Positions 6,775 through 16,015 are shown, counted from the first letter of the stretch. The stretch is DNA of 64,000 nt from Qipengyuania sp. HL-TH1 (GCF_036365825.1 NZ_CP142675.1:248001-312000), one strand, 5' to 3'. The notes: a model not told the origin generated them from the sequence alone. Translations and numbers: made by a program.

Positions 6775-7622
6775 GGCTGGTGTTCCTGCTGCCGGGTGAG
6801 TGCAAAATGCGCTTCGCCCGGTTCGCGCAGCTTGATCCAGCCGCCGTTTCCATCGGGCTCGATCAGCCCCATGAGGCGGAAAGCGCGAAGCCAGTGCTGC
6901 ATCGTTGGCTCGCCCCATTTCTCGGCAAAGATCTGCGCATTGGCGACCACGCTGTCGAGATGGTGCACCGGCGGCATGTGATGCTTGTGATATTGGTGAT
7001 AGGCCTTCGCCCCGCGCGCCCACCACAGCGGCACGTCATGCGCCGCAATCGTGCGACCGAAATCGGTATCCTCGCCGCCATAGCCGAGATAGCGCGGATC
7101 GAACCCGCCGAGGTCGCGGAAGGTTGCGGCGGGCAGCGCAAAATTGAGCGACCAGAAGCAGCGGTAGTCGCCGCAGTGCCCGACCATTCCGCGCGGCGGA
7201 CCGGCGCGGTCGCGATGCGTGACCGCGAGCCGTTCGAACTGCGCATAGTCGATACCATGCTCGGTCGCGCCCTGTGGGAGATAGCCGACCTCGCCCATCA
7301 GCACGCCTTCGTTGAAGGCAGAGGCGGCGGCATAGTCCTCGATCAATCCCGGCGCGGGGATGCAGTCGACATCGAGGAAGATCAGCAATTCGCCGCGCGC
7401 ATGTTCGGCAGCCGTGTTCCTTGCCTCCGCGAGGCAGATGCCCTTGCTGCCCAGCAATACCTGCCGGACCGGGAAGCTCGTGCTGGGGAGATCGTAGCGA
7501 TTATCCTGCATGACCGCGACCACCAGTTCGCACGGCGGGCGGCGCGAATGGTTCAATCCGCTGACCAGATTGCGCAGATGGTCCTCACGGCCATGCGCGA
7601 GCGTACATACCGAAATCGTCAT
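6681..7622 (-). CDS. Glycosyltransferase family 2 protein
   Basis: The start is ATG at 7622, overlapping the stop of the upstream gene (ATGA). The product is 313 residues. MTISVCTLAHGREDHLRNLV is the GT-A start, FLDVDCIPAPG holds the DxD metal site, and GGFDPRYLGYGGEDTDFGRT is the C-terminal acceptor loop with the ED catalytic pair seen in galactosyltransferase-like GT2 enzymes. No membrane segment is present, so it is cytosolic. It is the last gene of a minus-strand operon of three glycosyltransferases. Its 3' end overlaps the convergent GT4 gene by 94 bp. Specificity cannot be told. Confidence 0.9.
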   Translation of the reverse strand: MTISVCTLAHGREDHLRNLVSGLNHSRRPPCELVVAVMQDNRYDLPSTSFPVRQVLLGSKGICLAEARNTAAEHARGELLIFLDVDCIPAPGLIEDYAAASAFNEGVLMGEVGYLPQGATEHGIDYAQFERLAVTHRDRAGPPRGMVGHCGDYRCFWSLNFALPAATFRDLGGFDPRYLGYGGEDTDFGRTIAAHDVPLWWARGAKAYHQYHKHHMPPVHHLDSVVANAQIFAEKWGEPTMQHWLRAFRLMGLIEPDGNGGWIKLREPGEAHFALTRQQEHQPYASSSVVLEELEAQASRGKEASRAPAMTLA

Positions 7623-8758
7623 GCCACAATCTCCAGCGCGGGCTTGCCTTCCGTCCCCCGCCACAGCTCGGCCGCGAGACTGTCGAGCCAGGCCGCTGCG
7701 GCCTGGGCCGGGCGTGGTTCGATGATCGCCCGCTGCTGTTCGACATCGATCAGCGCCGCGGCCGTCCACAGCCGCTCCCACGCGGCTGGGTGCGAAGGCC
7801 AGTGGCGGGAGACCGCCGCCAAGCCTTCGCGATCGAGCACTTCGGCCTTGCAGAACTGTTCATCGAAGTAGCGCCATTCAGGAATGACGACCCAGGGCTT
7901 GCCCGCTGCCAGCACCATATGGACGGTGGTATTTCCGCAGGACGAGACAACGCGGTCCGCCGCGGCGATCCAGTCGCGCGGGTTTTCGACCCAGCCGCGA
8001 TGCTCGAGATTGCCCGGTGGGGTCTCGTGCCATTCGCTACGGACCTTGCCGATGGTGATCCAGCGGGCCTCGGGCTCGGCGCGCGCGCCCAGCGTCAGCG
8101 GAGTGGACGGGGTACCTTCCCCGCCGCCGCCGGCGATGACCAGCACGATGTCGTCCTCCTCGCCCAGTCCGAGCTTGCGCCGCGCCTCGCGCTTGGCGGG
8201 GAACGGCGAACAGTCGATCCCTACGCCCGAGGCATACTGCGTCTTGCGGCGCAGATAGGCAGGGCGGTCGTGCTGCTCGATCCGTTCCGAATAGGGAGCC
8301 AGCAGGCCGACCGCGCTGTCATAGGCCGCGAGATGCCCTGCATCGCCGCGCTCGCCATGCTGGAGCACCGCGACATGCGGCACCGAACACAGCCGCGCCA
8401 ACTGGCCCAGTTCCGCAGAGACATCGGTCACGAAGAGGGCTGGGCGGGCCTGCGCAAACCACCCCGAAAGCGCGGCAAAGGCATCGGTAATCGTCGGCCA
8501 GCCGAGCGGGGCACAGTGAACCGTCTCGGGCATCGGCAGCGCTGCCATGGCGGGCGCTTCCTGCCCGGTGGGTTCGAACAGCGAGGGGATTTTCCGGATT
8601 TCGATCCGCTCGTCGAGCACGGGGAAGATGTCGTCCCGCGCGCAGAACAGCGTCACGCCGCGCGACCCGATCAGTTCATTGGCGATCGCCGCCGCGCGCT
8701 CGGCATGGCCGCGCCCCTGGTGATGGACGAAATAGCCAATGGGTCCGGTCATGCTCAT
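7619..8758 (-). CDS. Glycosyltransferase, MurG/GT28-like GT-B fold
   Basis: The product is 379 residues, starting MSMTGPIGYFVHHQGRGHAE; the ATG overlaps the preceding stop (ATGA) and GAGG lies 8 nt upstream. The GRGHAERAAAIANEL loop matches the N-terminal glycine-rich loop of MurG/UGT enzymes. The C-terminal VVSSCGNTTVHMVLAAGKPW followed by VVIPEWRYFDEQ is the UDP-sugar-binding region of GT28. VLVIAGGGGEGT begins the second Rossmann domain. It is not MurG itself, being too divergent and outside the dcw cluster. It probably modifies a sugar product of the neighbouring enzymes. Confidence 0.82.
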   Translation of the reverse strand: MSMTGPIGYFVHHQGRGHAERAAAIANELIGSRGVTLFCARDDIFPVLDERIEIRKIPSLFEPTGQEAPAMAALPMPETVHCAPLGWPTITDAFAALSGWFAQARPALFVTDVSAELGQLARLCSVPHVAVLQHGERGDAGHLAAYDSAVGLLAPYSERIEQHDRPAYLRRKTQYASGVGIDCSPFPAKREARRKLGLGEEDDIVLVIAGGGGEGTPSTPLTLGARAEPEARWITIGKVRSEWHETPPGNLEHRGWVENPRDWIAAADRVVSSCGNTTVHMVLAAGKPWVVIPEWRYFDEQFCKAEVLDREGLAAVSRHWPSHPAAWERLWTAAALIDVEQQRAIIEPRPAQAAAAWLDSLAAELWRGTEGKPALEIVA

Positions 8759-10869
8759 GCTGAAATCCTCGTATCCCGGCGCTCGCGAAGTCGCTGCGCG
8801 CGGTGCTGTGCAAGAATGCCCTCGAGCGTGCCGGCTGCGTGGCTGCGCCGCGCCAGATAGACATTGGGGCGCCTCGCCAAGGCGGCGATCTCGGCCGCGT
8901 GATTGCCGACCATGATCGCGTTCTGGCAGGCAGTCAGCATATCCTCGTCATTGCCGCTGTCGCCGGCCGCGAAGACCTGCTCGACCGGAACATCGAACAT
9001 GCGGGCAACATGGCCCATCGCCGCTGCCTTGCCTGCCATGGGGGGCAGGACATCGAGCAAGCGGTCGTGGCTGAACACCACGCGCGCCGGAATGCCGTGG
9101 CTGCGCAGCCGGTCCTCGACCTGCGCCGCCATCCCGGGCGAGTTGGCAAAGTAGCTGCGCTTGAAGGGGCGTTGCTCGTAGCTCGCCTGCGGGATCAAAT
9201 CCGGCAGATCGTCCAGCGCATCGTCGATGGCAGTGGGGTGCCATTCATAGCCGATGCCGTCGGCATAGTCGGTGTCGAGCACGAGATCGCCGCCACGTTC
9301 GACATAGATCTCGGTACCCACCGAGGTTATCCAGGCGCGCGGATCGGGCAGTTTCCAGTCGCGCACCAGCCGCCGCGCTTCGACGATCGAGCGACCGGTG
9401 GCGATGACGAAGCCGAACTGCGCCTGCCGCTGGAAGAACTGCCCGATGCGCAGCGCGCCGCGGTCGCACCCGGTCAGCGTGTTGTCGAGATCGCTGACCA
9501 GCAAATGGGCAGGTCTCGGGCGCAGCGCGGTGGCGGGCGCGGTGACCTGCCTGGCGATTGCCATGAAGCCGCCCGCATAGGCATCCCAGTTGACCTCCCG
9601 GCTGTTGGCCTGTCCATTGTGCGAGCAGGTTTCCCACAGTCGGCGATCGGTCACCAATCGCTCGATCGCTTCGGCGATTTCGCTCTCGCTCCCCGGGTCG
9701 ACCAGCAACCCATGCTCGAGCTCGCCGACGATGTCCTGCGGGCCGCCGATCTTGGTGGCGACGACGGGAACGCCATGCGCCGCAGCCTCGACCAATGTCA
9801 GGCCATAGGGCTCCGTCAGCGCCGGATTGACGAACACGCCGCGCGTCCGGGCGGCGAGAGTATAGAGTTCCTTGACCTGCTGGCGCGTGTGCGACTTGGG
9901 ATAGGCGACCTTGCCGTAGAGATCATGGCGGTCGATGGCATCGACGAGACCGCGCAGCACATCCTGCTGCTCCGCTTCGCCCGATTGCAGATCGTCGCGC
10001 AGCCCGGCGAGAACCACCAGATTGCACTGTTCGCGCAGCGTAGGCGACTTGCCGAAGGCTTCGACCAGCCGGACGAGATTCTTCTTGTGGACGGGGCGGG
10101 CGATCGCCAGCACCACGGGCTTCATCGGTTCGCGCAGGAATGGGGAAACGAGTTCGATCGCCGACGAGATTTCCCCGCCCGCGGCGCTGCGGTCGATCCC
10201 CGGGATCAGGCGATGGATCTTGCCGATCCGGGCCGAAGGATAGGCCGCAAGCTGCCGTTCGCATTCGTCGCGCGACGAGCCAATGATAGCCCGCGCACCC
10301 GCGATCGCCCGGTTCTCTTCCGCGATCCGCCCCTCGAGCGCGGCGCTGGGCGCAGGCATTGCCATGCGCTTGTCCATGCCGAGCGAATGCGCAGTGTAGA
10401 TGAAAGGAATGCCCAGCGCGTCTTCGACCTTGCGCGCCACATCCGCTGCATCGGCGAAATGCGCGTGGATGAGGTCGGGCAAGCGCTCGCGCTGCCCCAG
10501 CTCCGCAATCAGCGCTTCGGTAAAGGCGGCGCGGTCGGCGCTCAGCGCTTCCTTCGCCAGATAGCGCCGGTTGCCGCTGTCGATCCGCCGTATGACCAGC
10601 TTGGGACCAAGCCATTCTTCGGCCTCGGCATGGATCGCGCCGAGCCGCGGATCGTCGAACCGCCGTGTAATGACTTCCGCCATTTCCACATCGCCGCGCC
10701 GGGCAAGCGCTTCCATCTCGCCCAGGATGTAGGTGATGTGCCCCCCCGTATCTTCGGTGATCCCGTACCGGACCGGCTCGCCTTTCAGGCAGCCGCCGAG
10801 TGCGAGCGATACGATATGCAAAACTGGTCCCCTTGATTGGCTTCCCCCGGCTAACGGGCGAGGCGGCAT
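8755..10869 (-). CDS. Sucrose-phosphate-synthase-like GT4 fused to HAD sucrose-phosphate phosphatase
   Basis: The product is 704 residues in two enzymes. Residues about 15-450 are a GT4 synthase: HIVSLALGGCLKG, GITEDTGGHITYILGEMEAL, HAHFADAAD, AIARPVHKKNL and PALTEPYGLTLVEAAAHGVP. Residues 456-690 are a HAD-IIB phosphatase: SDLDNTLTG (nucleophile D460, acid/base D462) and GDSGNDEDML (about 636). This is the arrangement of bifunctional sucrose-phosphate synthase/phosphatase. A mannosylfructose-phosphate synthase/phosphatase pair is the main alternative. ATG 10869 has GGGAGG 5 nt away; a TTG at 10821 with AAGGGG, nearer the family's usual start, is also possible. Sucrose-type products often serve as compatible solutes. 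Confidence 0.87.
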   Translation of the reverse strand: MPPRPLAGGSQSRGPVLHIVSLALGGCLKGEPVRYGITEDTGGHITYILGEMEALARRGDVEMAEVITRRFDDPRLGAIHAEAEEWLGPKLVIRRIDSGNRRYLAKEALSADRAAFTEALIAELGQRERLPDLIHAHFADAADVARKVEDALGIPFIYTAHSLGMDKRMAMPAPSAALEGRIAEENRAIAGARAIIGSSRDECERQLAAYPSARIGKIHRLIPGIDRSAAGGEISSAIELVSPFLREPMKPVVLAIARPVHKKNLVRLVEAFGKSPTLREQCNLVVLAGLRDDLQSGEAEQQDVLRGLVDAIDRHDLYGKVAYPKSHTRQQVKELYTLAARTRGVFVNPALTEPYGLTLVEAAAHGVPVVATKIGGPQDIVGELEHGLLVDPGSESEIAEAIERLVTDRRLWETCSHNGQANSREVNWDAYAGGFMAIARQVTAPATALRPRPAHLLVSDLDNTLTGCDRGALRIGQFFQRQAQFGFVIATGRSIVEARRLVRDWKLPDPRAWITSVGTEIYVERGGDLVLDTDYADGIGYEWHPTAIDDALDDLPDLIPQASYEQRPFKRSYFANSPGMAAQVEDRLRSHGIPARVVFSHDRLLDVLPPMAGKAAAMGHVARMFDVPVEQVFAAGDSGNDEDMLTACQNAIMVGNHAAEIAALARRPNVYLARRSHAAGTLEGILAQHRAQRLRERRDTRISA

Positions 10870-10923
10870 CGCTGCCTCCCAACCATCATTGCGTAAGCTG
10901 GGAACACGGGATGGCCGAAGGGG

Positions 10924-11505
10924 TTAGCGGCGCCCGGCAGTGTGCCGCGACGAGAGCGTGAGCAGGTCTTCGGGCGTATCGATGTCCGCCAGCGCCGCGG
11001 CGCTGGCCGGGGCGATCGCGGTTGCGTCCGGCAAACCGAGACTCCGTGCGCCCGCTTCGCCTTGCAAGGCGCAGAGGCGGTCGAAGGTGCTGCGCGGAAA
11101 GCCCGCGGGCGATCCTTCGACCCCGTCGGCATAGCGCGTAAATACCGGGCCATTGGCTTTGGCCAGCCGGCGGAGATGGTCAGGCTCGACCAGCGGCATA
11201 TCGGCCAGTGCAATGACCACGCGCGAACAGCCTTGCGCGGCCCGTACGCCTGCCGCAATCGACGTCCCCATGCCGTCGGCGGCGCGGTCGTTTGTGACCG
11301 GATGCCAGCCGCTCCGCGCCGGGATGCCTGAATGCGGGCCGCTCACGATGTAGCGCTGCGCAAACCCAGCTTCTTCTGCCGCCAGCGCGGCCCATGACCA
11401 TAATGGCTGGCCGCGGAAGTCCTCGGTGAGCTTGTCGCGGCCGAACCGCTTTCCCTGGCCCGCGGCAAGCAGGATGAAGCCCACCTCGGGGTCAATCGGC
11501 GGCAC
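10924..11505 (-). CDS. MocA/MobA-like nucleotidyltransferase (molybdenum cofactor cytidylyltransferase)
   Basis: The core begins VGFILLAAGQGKRFGRDKL, the NTP-binding loop of MobA/MocA. It is followed by GMGTSIAAGVRA, VIALADMPLVEPDHL and a C-terminal ADIDTPEDLLTL. MocA attaches CMP to molybdopterin for xanthine-oxidase-family enzymes, which fits its place at the end of the paoABC-xdhC operon. No ATG is available: GTG at 11505 (used here, 14-bp overlap with xdhC) or TTG at 11526 are the candidate starts; a GTG at 11484 is also possible. The product is about 193 aa, usual for the family. Confidence 0.84.
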   Translation of the reverse strand: MPPIDPEVGFILLAAGQGKRFGRDKLTEDFRGQPLWSWAALAAEEAGFAQRYIVSGPHSGIPARSGWHPVTNDRAADGMGTSIAAGVRAAQGCSRVVIALADMPLVEPDHLRRLAKANGPVFTRYADGVEGSPAGFPRSTFDRLCALQGEAGARSLGLPDATAIAPASAAALADIDTPEDLLTLSSRHTAGRR

Positions 11506-12343
11506 GCAATTGCTCGTATTCGGCAACGATCTCCGCCAGCGCGGACAGCGCCAGCGTGGTGGGTGACTTGCATGAGGGGATCAGGCCGATCGGGCTGCAG
11601 ATGGAAGCAATGGCCTGCTCGTCCACGCCGCGCGCGGCGAGCGTCAGCGCGCGTTCGATCCGCGCATTCTCGCCCCCCTGCGCGCCGATGTAGAATGCCT
11701 GGCCCGAGGTCAATTGTTCGAGCAGCGCGGCTTCCCACTCATGATCGTGGAATAGTAGCAGCGCGGCGGTCCAGCGGTCGAGCGTGATATGCGGGGCGGG
11801 GGAGCCGAGCGTAAGGTCGTCTTTGCGATGCACCTCGACATGCAGTCCCATCGCGTCCCCGAGCCGAGCAAAGGCGTCGAGTTCGGGCCCCTCGCCGATA
11901 ACCGCGATTTTCAGGCGCGGGTGATAGCGACGCTCAGCCAGCGGGGAAGGGGATGGCAGCGGGAGTATGGCCGGGCGGCGGCTGTCGAGCATTCGCACGA
12001 TCTCGCGACATGCGAGCCGGTCGGGTGCAGGATCGAGCAGGATATCCAGCCCGCCGCCGCAGGGCAGGCGAAAATCCACCATCGCCGAACCGCTTCCATA
12101 GCGGATGACGCGCGGGCCCGCCTGCGCGCGCAGATCGGTTGCGAGTTGCGCTTCGAGACAGCCATCGGACAGGCTGCCTACGGTCGTCCCATCGGGAAGC
12201 ACCGCGAGTTGCGCGCCCAGCCGCCGCGAAAAACTGCCTTCGATCCCGACAATCGTACACAGCCCGACGCCGGGTTCGCAGGCTGCGACCAGCGCGGCGT
12301 GATCCTCGTCGGCGGAAAGATGGAGAGCCGGGTCGGCCAGCAT
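11492..12343 (-). CDS. XdhC family molybdoenzyme maturation protein
   Basis: The product is 283 residues from ATG 12343, which overlaps the stop of the PaoC-type gene (TGATG). The N-terminal XdhC/CoxI domain has TIVGIEGSFSRRLGAQLAVL and GSLSDGCLEAQLA. The C-terminal Rossmann-type XdhC domain includes AALLLFHDHEWEAALLEQL, FYIGAQGGENARI and ASICSPIGLIPSCKSPTTLA. XdhC-type proteins bind the molybdenum cofactor, promote its sulfuration and insert it into xanthine-dehydrogenase-family enzymes. It therefore most likely matures the molybdenum subunit encoded just upstream. Confidence 0.9.
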   Translation of the reverse strand: MLADPALHLSADEDHAALVAACEPGVGLCTIVGIEGSFSRRLGAQLAVLPDGTTVGSLSDGCLEAQLATDLRAQAGPRVIRYGSGSAMVDFRLPCGGGLDILLDPAPDRLACREIVRMLDSRRPAILPLPSPSPLAERRYHPRLKIAVIGEGPELDAFARLGDAMGLHVEVHRKDDLTLGSPAPHITLDRWTAALLLFHDHEWEAALLEQLTSGQAFYIGAQGGENARIERALTLAARGVDEQAIASICSPIGLIPSCKSPTTLALSALAEIVAEYEQLRAAD

Positions 12344-14532
12344 CAATCGGGCATGCACGCCAGCACGCGGTCGGGGGTCATCGGATAGTCGAACAGCCGT
12401 GCGCCGCTGGCGTGGTAGATCGCATTGGCAATCGCCGCGGCGCCGCCGCACATGCCCAGCTCACCAATGCCCTTGGCCTGGATCGGGCTGGCCGCGGGAT
12501 CGCGTTCCTCGACCATGATGACCTCGAGATCGGGCACGTCGCGGTGGACCGGGACGTGGTATTCGGCCAGATCGCAATTCACCAGATGGCCATCGCGCGG
12601 ATCGAATTCGAGCGCTTCGGTCAGCGCCGCGCCGATGCTCCAGGTGATCCCGCCAAGGCATTGCGAACGCGCGGTCTTGCGGTTGAGCACGCGGCCGAAG
12701 CCGAATGCGCCAAGCATGCGATCGACGCGGGTCTCGCCGGTATAGTGGTTGACCCGCACCTGCGCGAAGAAGGCGCCAAATCCCGCCGCGGTAAAGTCGT
12801 CTTCGATAGCGCCGGGTTCGTAATGGCCTTCCTGCGCGAGGTCCTCACCACCCAGCAATTGTACCAGCGTCTGGCCGCCGACGACCTGGCCATTGGCGAG
12901 ATCGAGCTCGGTCTCGGCCACGCCGACACGCGACGCCAGTTCCTCGCGCAGCGCCTTGCACGCCACATAGACCGCCGAACCGCTTGAAGACGCACCCCAG
13001 CTGCCGCCCGAACCCGGACCGCGCGGGTGGCGTGTGTCGCCAAGGTCGACCAGCACGTCGGCGGTATCGAGGCCGAGCATCTCGCCTGCGATCTGCGCGA
13101 GGATCGTATAGGTCCCCGTGCCGATATCGGTCATGTCGGTTTCGACCAGTGCGGTGCCATCGGGCTTGAGCGTCACGCGCGCCTTGGCTTCGCCGACATT
13201 GTGAACGCGGGCGGCGCTCGCCATCCCGGTCCCGACCCACCATTCGCCCTCGCGCGTCATCCGCGGCTTGCGCGGCCCCGCGTCCCAGCCAAAGGCCTCG
13301 GCGCCCTGCCTGAGGCATTCGGCCAGCTTGTGCGACGAGAACGGCAAGCCCTCTTCAGGATCGTCTTCGGGGATATTGCGCAGCCGCAGTTCGACCGGAT
13401 CGATACCCACCTCCTCGGCGAGGACATCCATCGCGCCTTCGAGCGCGGGCATGCCCACCGCTTCGCCTGGGGCGCGGACCGAGCCGGCGGTCATAAGGTG
13501 AATTCGCGCGACGTTGAGCATCAGCTCGCGATTGTCGGCGCCGTAGAGGAAGTGGGAGGATTGCAGCACAGGTTCGGCGAAGGTTTCGCCCGGCAGGTTC
13601 GACACCAGCGCTTCATGGCCGAACCCGGTCAACCGGCCATCCGCATCTGCCGCCAGCCGCAGGCGCTGGGTCGTTTCGGACCGGCGCATGATGCATTGGA
13701 ATACCTGCTGGCGCGACATGACGACGCGCACCGGGCGCTCGAGTTCCATGGCCGCAAGCGATGCGGCGACGGTTTCCTCGCTGATCCCCAGCTTCGAGCC
13801 GAACCCGCCCCCGACGAAGCGCGAGACCAGCCTGACCTTGTCTTCCTCGAGGCCCAGCGAATCCGCCAGCTCGGTGATATTGTAGTTCAGCATCTGCAGC
13901 GATGCGTGGACGGTCAGCTTCTCGCCATCCCACTCGGCAATGGCGGCATGCGGTTCCATCGCGGCAGAAGCATGCCCCTTGGTGGTGTAGGTGACGTCGA
14001 CGCTATGCGCGGCGGTAGACATGGCCTGCGCCAGATCGCCTTGCCGGACGGTCTCGTCTTCCTGTTCCTCCGCCTCGACCTCGGCAGGGAACAGCGGCGC
14101 GCCCGGCTCTTCGCGATATTCGACGACCAGATGCTTCGCCGCGTCGCGCGCCTGTTCGAACGTTTCCGCCACCACCAGCGCAATGGGCTGGCCCCAATAG
14201 CAGACGGTTTGCGGCGATTGCTGCGGCGCCTCGTTCGCGGTGCCCTGGGCGGCGCGCGTGGTCAGCCGTTCATCGTCGATCACCGCGATGACACCGGGCC
14301 GGTCCAGCACGCTGTCCTTGTCGATGCGGACGATCTCGCCGCGGGTGATGGTGGCCGTGACCAGCACGCCTTCGGCGCAACCGTCCACCGGGTATTCGGC
14401 AGCATAGGGCGCCGTGCCGGTGACCTTGGCCAGCCCTTCGACACGGCTAAGCGGTTTTCCGATCACGCCCTGTTTCATCGAATCCAGCCGGTTGGCGGTA
14501 TCGGGCTCGTCCTGCTTGAGATGCGCGCTCAT
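12343..14532 (-). CDS. paoC: Molybdopterin-binding subunit, xanthine dehydrogenase/PaoC type
   Basis: The product is 729 residues, the usual length of the PaoC/YagR large subunit. GKPLSRVEGLAKVTGTAPYA opens the first molybdenum domain. GHASAAMEPHAAIAEWDG, RFVGGGFGSKLGISEETVAA and AGSVRAPGEAVGMPALEGAM are cofactor-contacting motifs, and QAKGIGELGMCGGAAAIANA carries the catalytic Glu. There is no Tat signal. It forms the active site of a heterotrimer with the FAD and 2Fe-2S subunits upstream, oxidising aldehydes or heteroaromatics. The exact substrate cannot be read from sequence. ATGA overlap with the FAD subunit gene. Confidence 0.92.
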   Translation of the reverse strand: MSAHLKQDEPDTANRLDSMKQGVIGKPLSRVEGLAKVTGTAPYAAEYPVDGCAEGVLVTATITRGEIVRIDKDSVLDRPGVIAVIDDERLTTRAAQGTANEAPQQSPQTVCYWGQPIALVVAETFEQARDAAKHLVVEYREEPGAPLFPAEVEAEEQEDETVRQGDLAQAMSTAAHSVDVTYTTKGHASAAMEPHAAIAEWDGEKLTVHASLQMLNYNITELADSLGLEEDKVRLVSRFVGGGFGSKLGISEETVAASLAAMELERPVRVVMSRQQVFQCIMRRSETTQRLRLAADADGRLTGFGHEALVSNLPGETFAEPVLQSSHFLYGADNRELMLNVARIHLMTAGSVRAPGEAVGMPALEGAMDVLAEEVGIDPVELRLRNIPEDDPEEGLPFSSHKLAECLRQGAEAFGWDAGPRKPRMTREGEWWVGTGMASAARVHNVGEAKARVTLKPDGTALVETDMTDIGTGTYTILAQIAGEMLGLDTADVLVDLGDTRHPRGPGSGGSWGASSSGSAVYVACKALREELASRVGVAETELDLANGQVVGGQTLVQLLGGEDLAQEGHYEPGAIEDDFTAAGFGAFFAQVRVNHYTGETRVDRMLGAFGFGRVLNRKTARSQCLGGITWSIGAALTEALEFDPRDGHLVNCDLAEYHVPVHRDVPDLEVIMVEERDPAASPIQAKGIGELGMCGGAAAIANAIYHASGARLFDYPMTPDRVLACMPD

Positions 14533-15512
14533 GCGGCGTCCTCCGTCGCTTGCGACAACACCGCATGCAGGGTGCGCCGCGCCAGGGGGATCTTGAAGTC
14601 GTTCTCGCCATATCCGCGCGCGCCTTCGAGCAGCATGTCGGCCGCGGCATCGAACAGTTCGGCAGACGGGACCTGCCCGACCAGCGTCTCGGCAATCCGC
14701 GGATCATGCCACGGCTTGTGGGCAAGGCCGCCAAAGGCGAGATCGGCGCGCGCAATCTTGCCGCCTTCCATTTCGACCACCGCCGCGATCGAGACCAAGG
14801 CGAAGGCATAGGACGAGCGTTCGCGCACCTTGCGGTAAAGCTGCGTTCCGCCCACCGGGCGCGGCAGCGTAACCGCCGTGATCACTTCGCCCGGTTCGAG
14901 GACATTCTCGATCCACGGCGTATCGCCCGGCAGGCAATGGAAATCACGTACCGGGACAGTCCGTTCGGCATTGCCGGTGGCAATATGGACCGTCGCATCG
15001 AGCGCGCTCAGCGCCACCGCCATGTCCCCGGGATAGGTGGCGATACACTCTTCGCTGGTGCCGAGGATCGCATGCAGCTTGGCAATCCCGTCGATCGCGC
15101 CGCAGCCGCTACCGGGTTCGCGCTTGTTGCACGGCTGGTCGATATTCATGAAATAGAAGCAGCGCGTGCGCTGGCACAGATTGCCGCCGGTGGTGGCCTT
15201 GTTGCGCAATTGCTGCGTCGCCCCAGCCAAGATCGCCCGCGCCAGCACGGGATAGTCCGCGCGGACCCGCGGGTGCACCGCGGTCGCCGTATTGGTGGCC
15301 AGCGCGCCGATGCGCAGCCCGCCAGCATCGGTGTCCTCGATCTCCGCAAAGCCCACCCGGTTGACGTCCGCCAGTTGCCCGGGGGTCTCGACCTGCAGCT
15401 TCATCAGGTCGAGCAGATTGGTCCCGCCGGCGATTGCAGTGGTTTCGGGTTCGGCGAGCATTTGCGCCGCATCCGCCAGCGTCCGCGCGCGGCTGTATTG
15501 GAAGGGCCTCAT
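14529..15512 (-). CDS. paoB: FAD-binding subunit with predicted extra Fe-S site, PaoB type
   Basis: The product is 327 residues. TAIAGGTNLLDLMKLQVETP and ATTGGNLCQRTRCFYF are the FAD-binding motifs of this family. The segment CQRTRC-N9-C-N8-C (about 120-142) supplies four cysteines like those holding a [4Fe-4S] cluster in E. coli PaoB, which distinguishes Pao-type enzymes from ordinary xanthine dehydrogenases. The C-terminal CO-dehydrogenase-type domain contains RSSYAFALVSIAAVVEM. It passes electrons between the 2Fe-2S subunit and FAD. The start overlaps the preceding stop (ATGA). Confidence 0.9.
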   Translation of the reverse strand: MRPFQYSRARTLADAAQMLAEPETTAIAGGTNLLDLMKLQVETPGQLADVNRVGFAEIEDTDAGGLRIGALATNTATAVHPRVRADYPVLARAILAGATQQLRNKATTGGNLCQRTRCFYFMNIDQPCNKREPGSGCGAIDGIAKLHAILGTSEECIATYPGDMAVALSALDATVHIATGNAERTVPVRDFHCLPGDTPWIENVLEPGEVITAVTLPRPVGGTQLYRKVRERSSYAFALVSIAAVVEMEGGKIARADLAFGGLAHKPWHDPRIAETLVGQVPSAELFDAAADMLLEGARGYGENDFKIPLARRTLHAVLSQATEDAA

Positions 15513-16015
15513 GTAACCTCCTCCTCAGCGACTTCGCGAATCGCGGCAACGATGTTGGCATAAGCGCCGCAGCGACACAGATTGCCGCTCATCCGCTCGC
15601 GGATTTCCTCGTCGCTCAGTTTGATGGCGCCGAGATCGCCGCTCGCATCGCTCGGCCATTCATTCGCCAGCTCCTCGATCATCGCGGTGGCCGAACAGAT
15701 CTGCCCCGGCGTGCAATAGCCGCACTGGAAGCCGTCATGCTCAAGGAATGCGCGCTGCAAGGGCGAGGGCGCGTCGGGCGTGCCGAGCCCCTCGATGGTC
15801 GTCACGCTGTCGCCATCGTGCATCGCGGCGAGCGTCAGGCAGCTGTTGATGCGGATGCCGTTGACGATGACCGTGCAGGCCCCGCACTGGCCATGATCGC
15901 AGCCCTTCTTGGTACCGGTCAGGCCGACATCGCGGCGCAGGAAATCGAGAAGAGAGACCCGCGGGTCTTCGGGGATCGGGTGCTGGGTTCCATTTACGGA
16001 TATTGTCTCGGCCAA
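15509..16015 (-). CDS. paoA: 2Fe-2S subunit of molybdenum oxidoreductase, PaoA type (TTG start)
   Basis: The product is 168 residues. Two 2Fe-2S sites are intact: plant-ferredoxin type GCDHGQCGACTV ... NSC (about 38-60) and the helical-bundle type QCGYCTPGQ ... GNLCRCGAY (about 97-150). The start codon is TTG at 16015, preceded by AAAGGAGG with a 5-nt spacer, so a rare start with an excellent Shine-Dalgarno. E. coli PaoA carries a Tat signal; this one begins directly with the ferredoxin domain, so the complex is probably cytoplasmic. It heads the operon paoA-paoB-paoC-xdhC-mocA. Confidence 0.92.
   Translation of the reverse strand: MAETISVNGTQHPIPEDPRVSLLDFLRRDVGLTGTKKGCDHGQCGACTVIVNGIRINSCLTLAAMHDGDSVTTIEGLGTPDAPSPLQRAFLEHDGFQCGYCTPGQICSATAMIEELANEWPSDASGDLGAIKLSDEEIRERMSGNLCRCGAYANIVAAIREVAEEEVT

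Noticed and set aside
8803..10836. A 677-codon plus-strand open frame opposite the sucrose-phosphate-synthase-like gene
   Set aside because: No recognisable domain and composition typical of a shadow frame.
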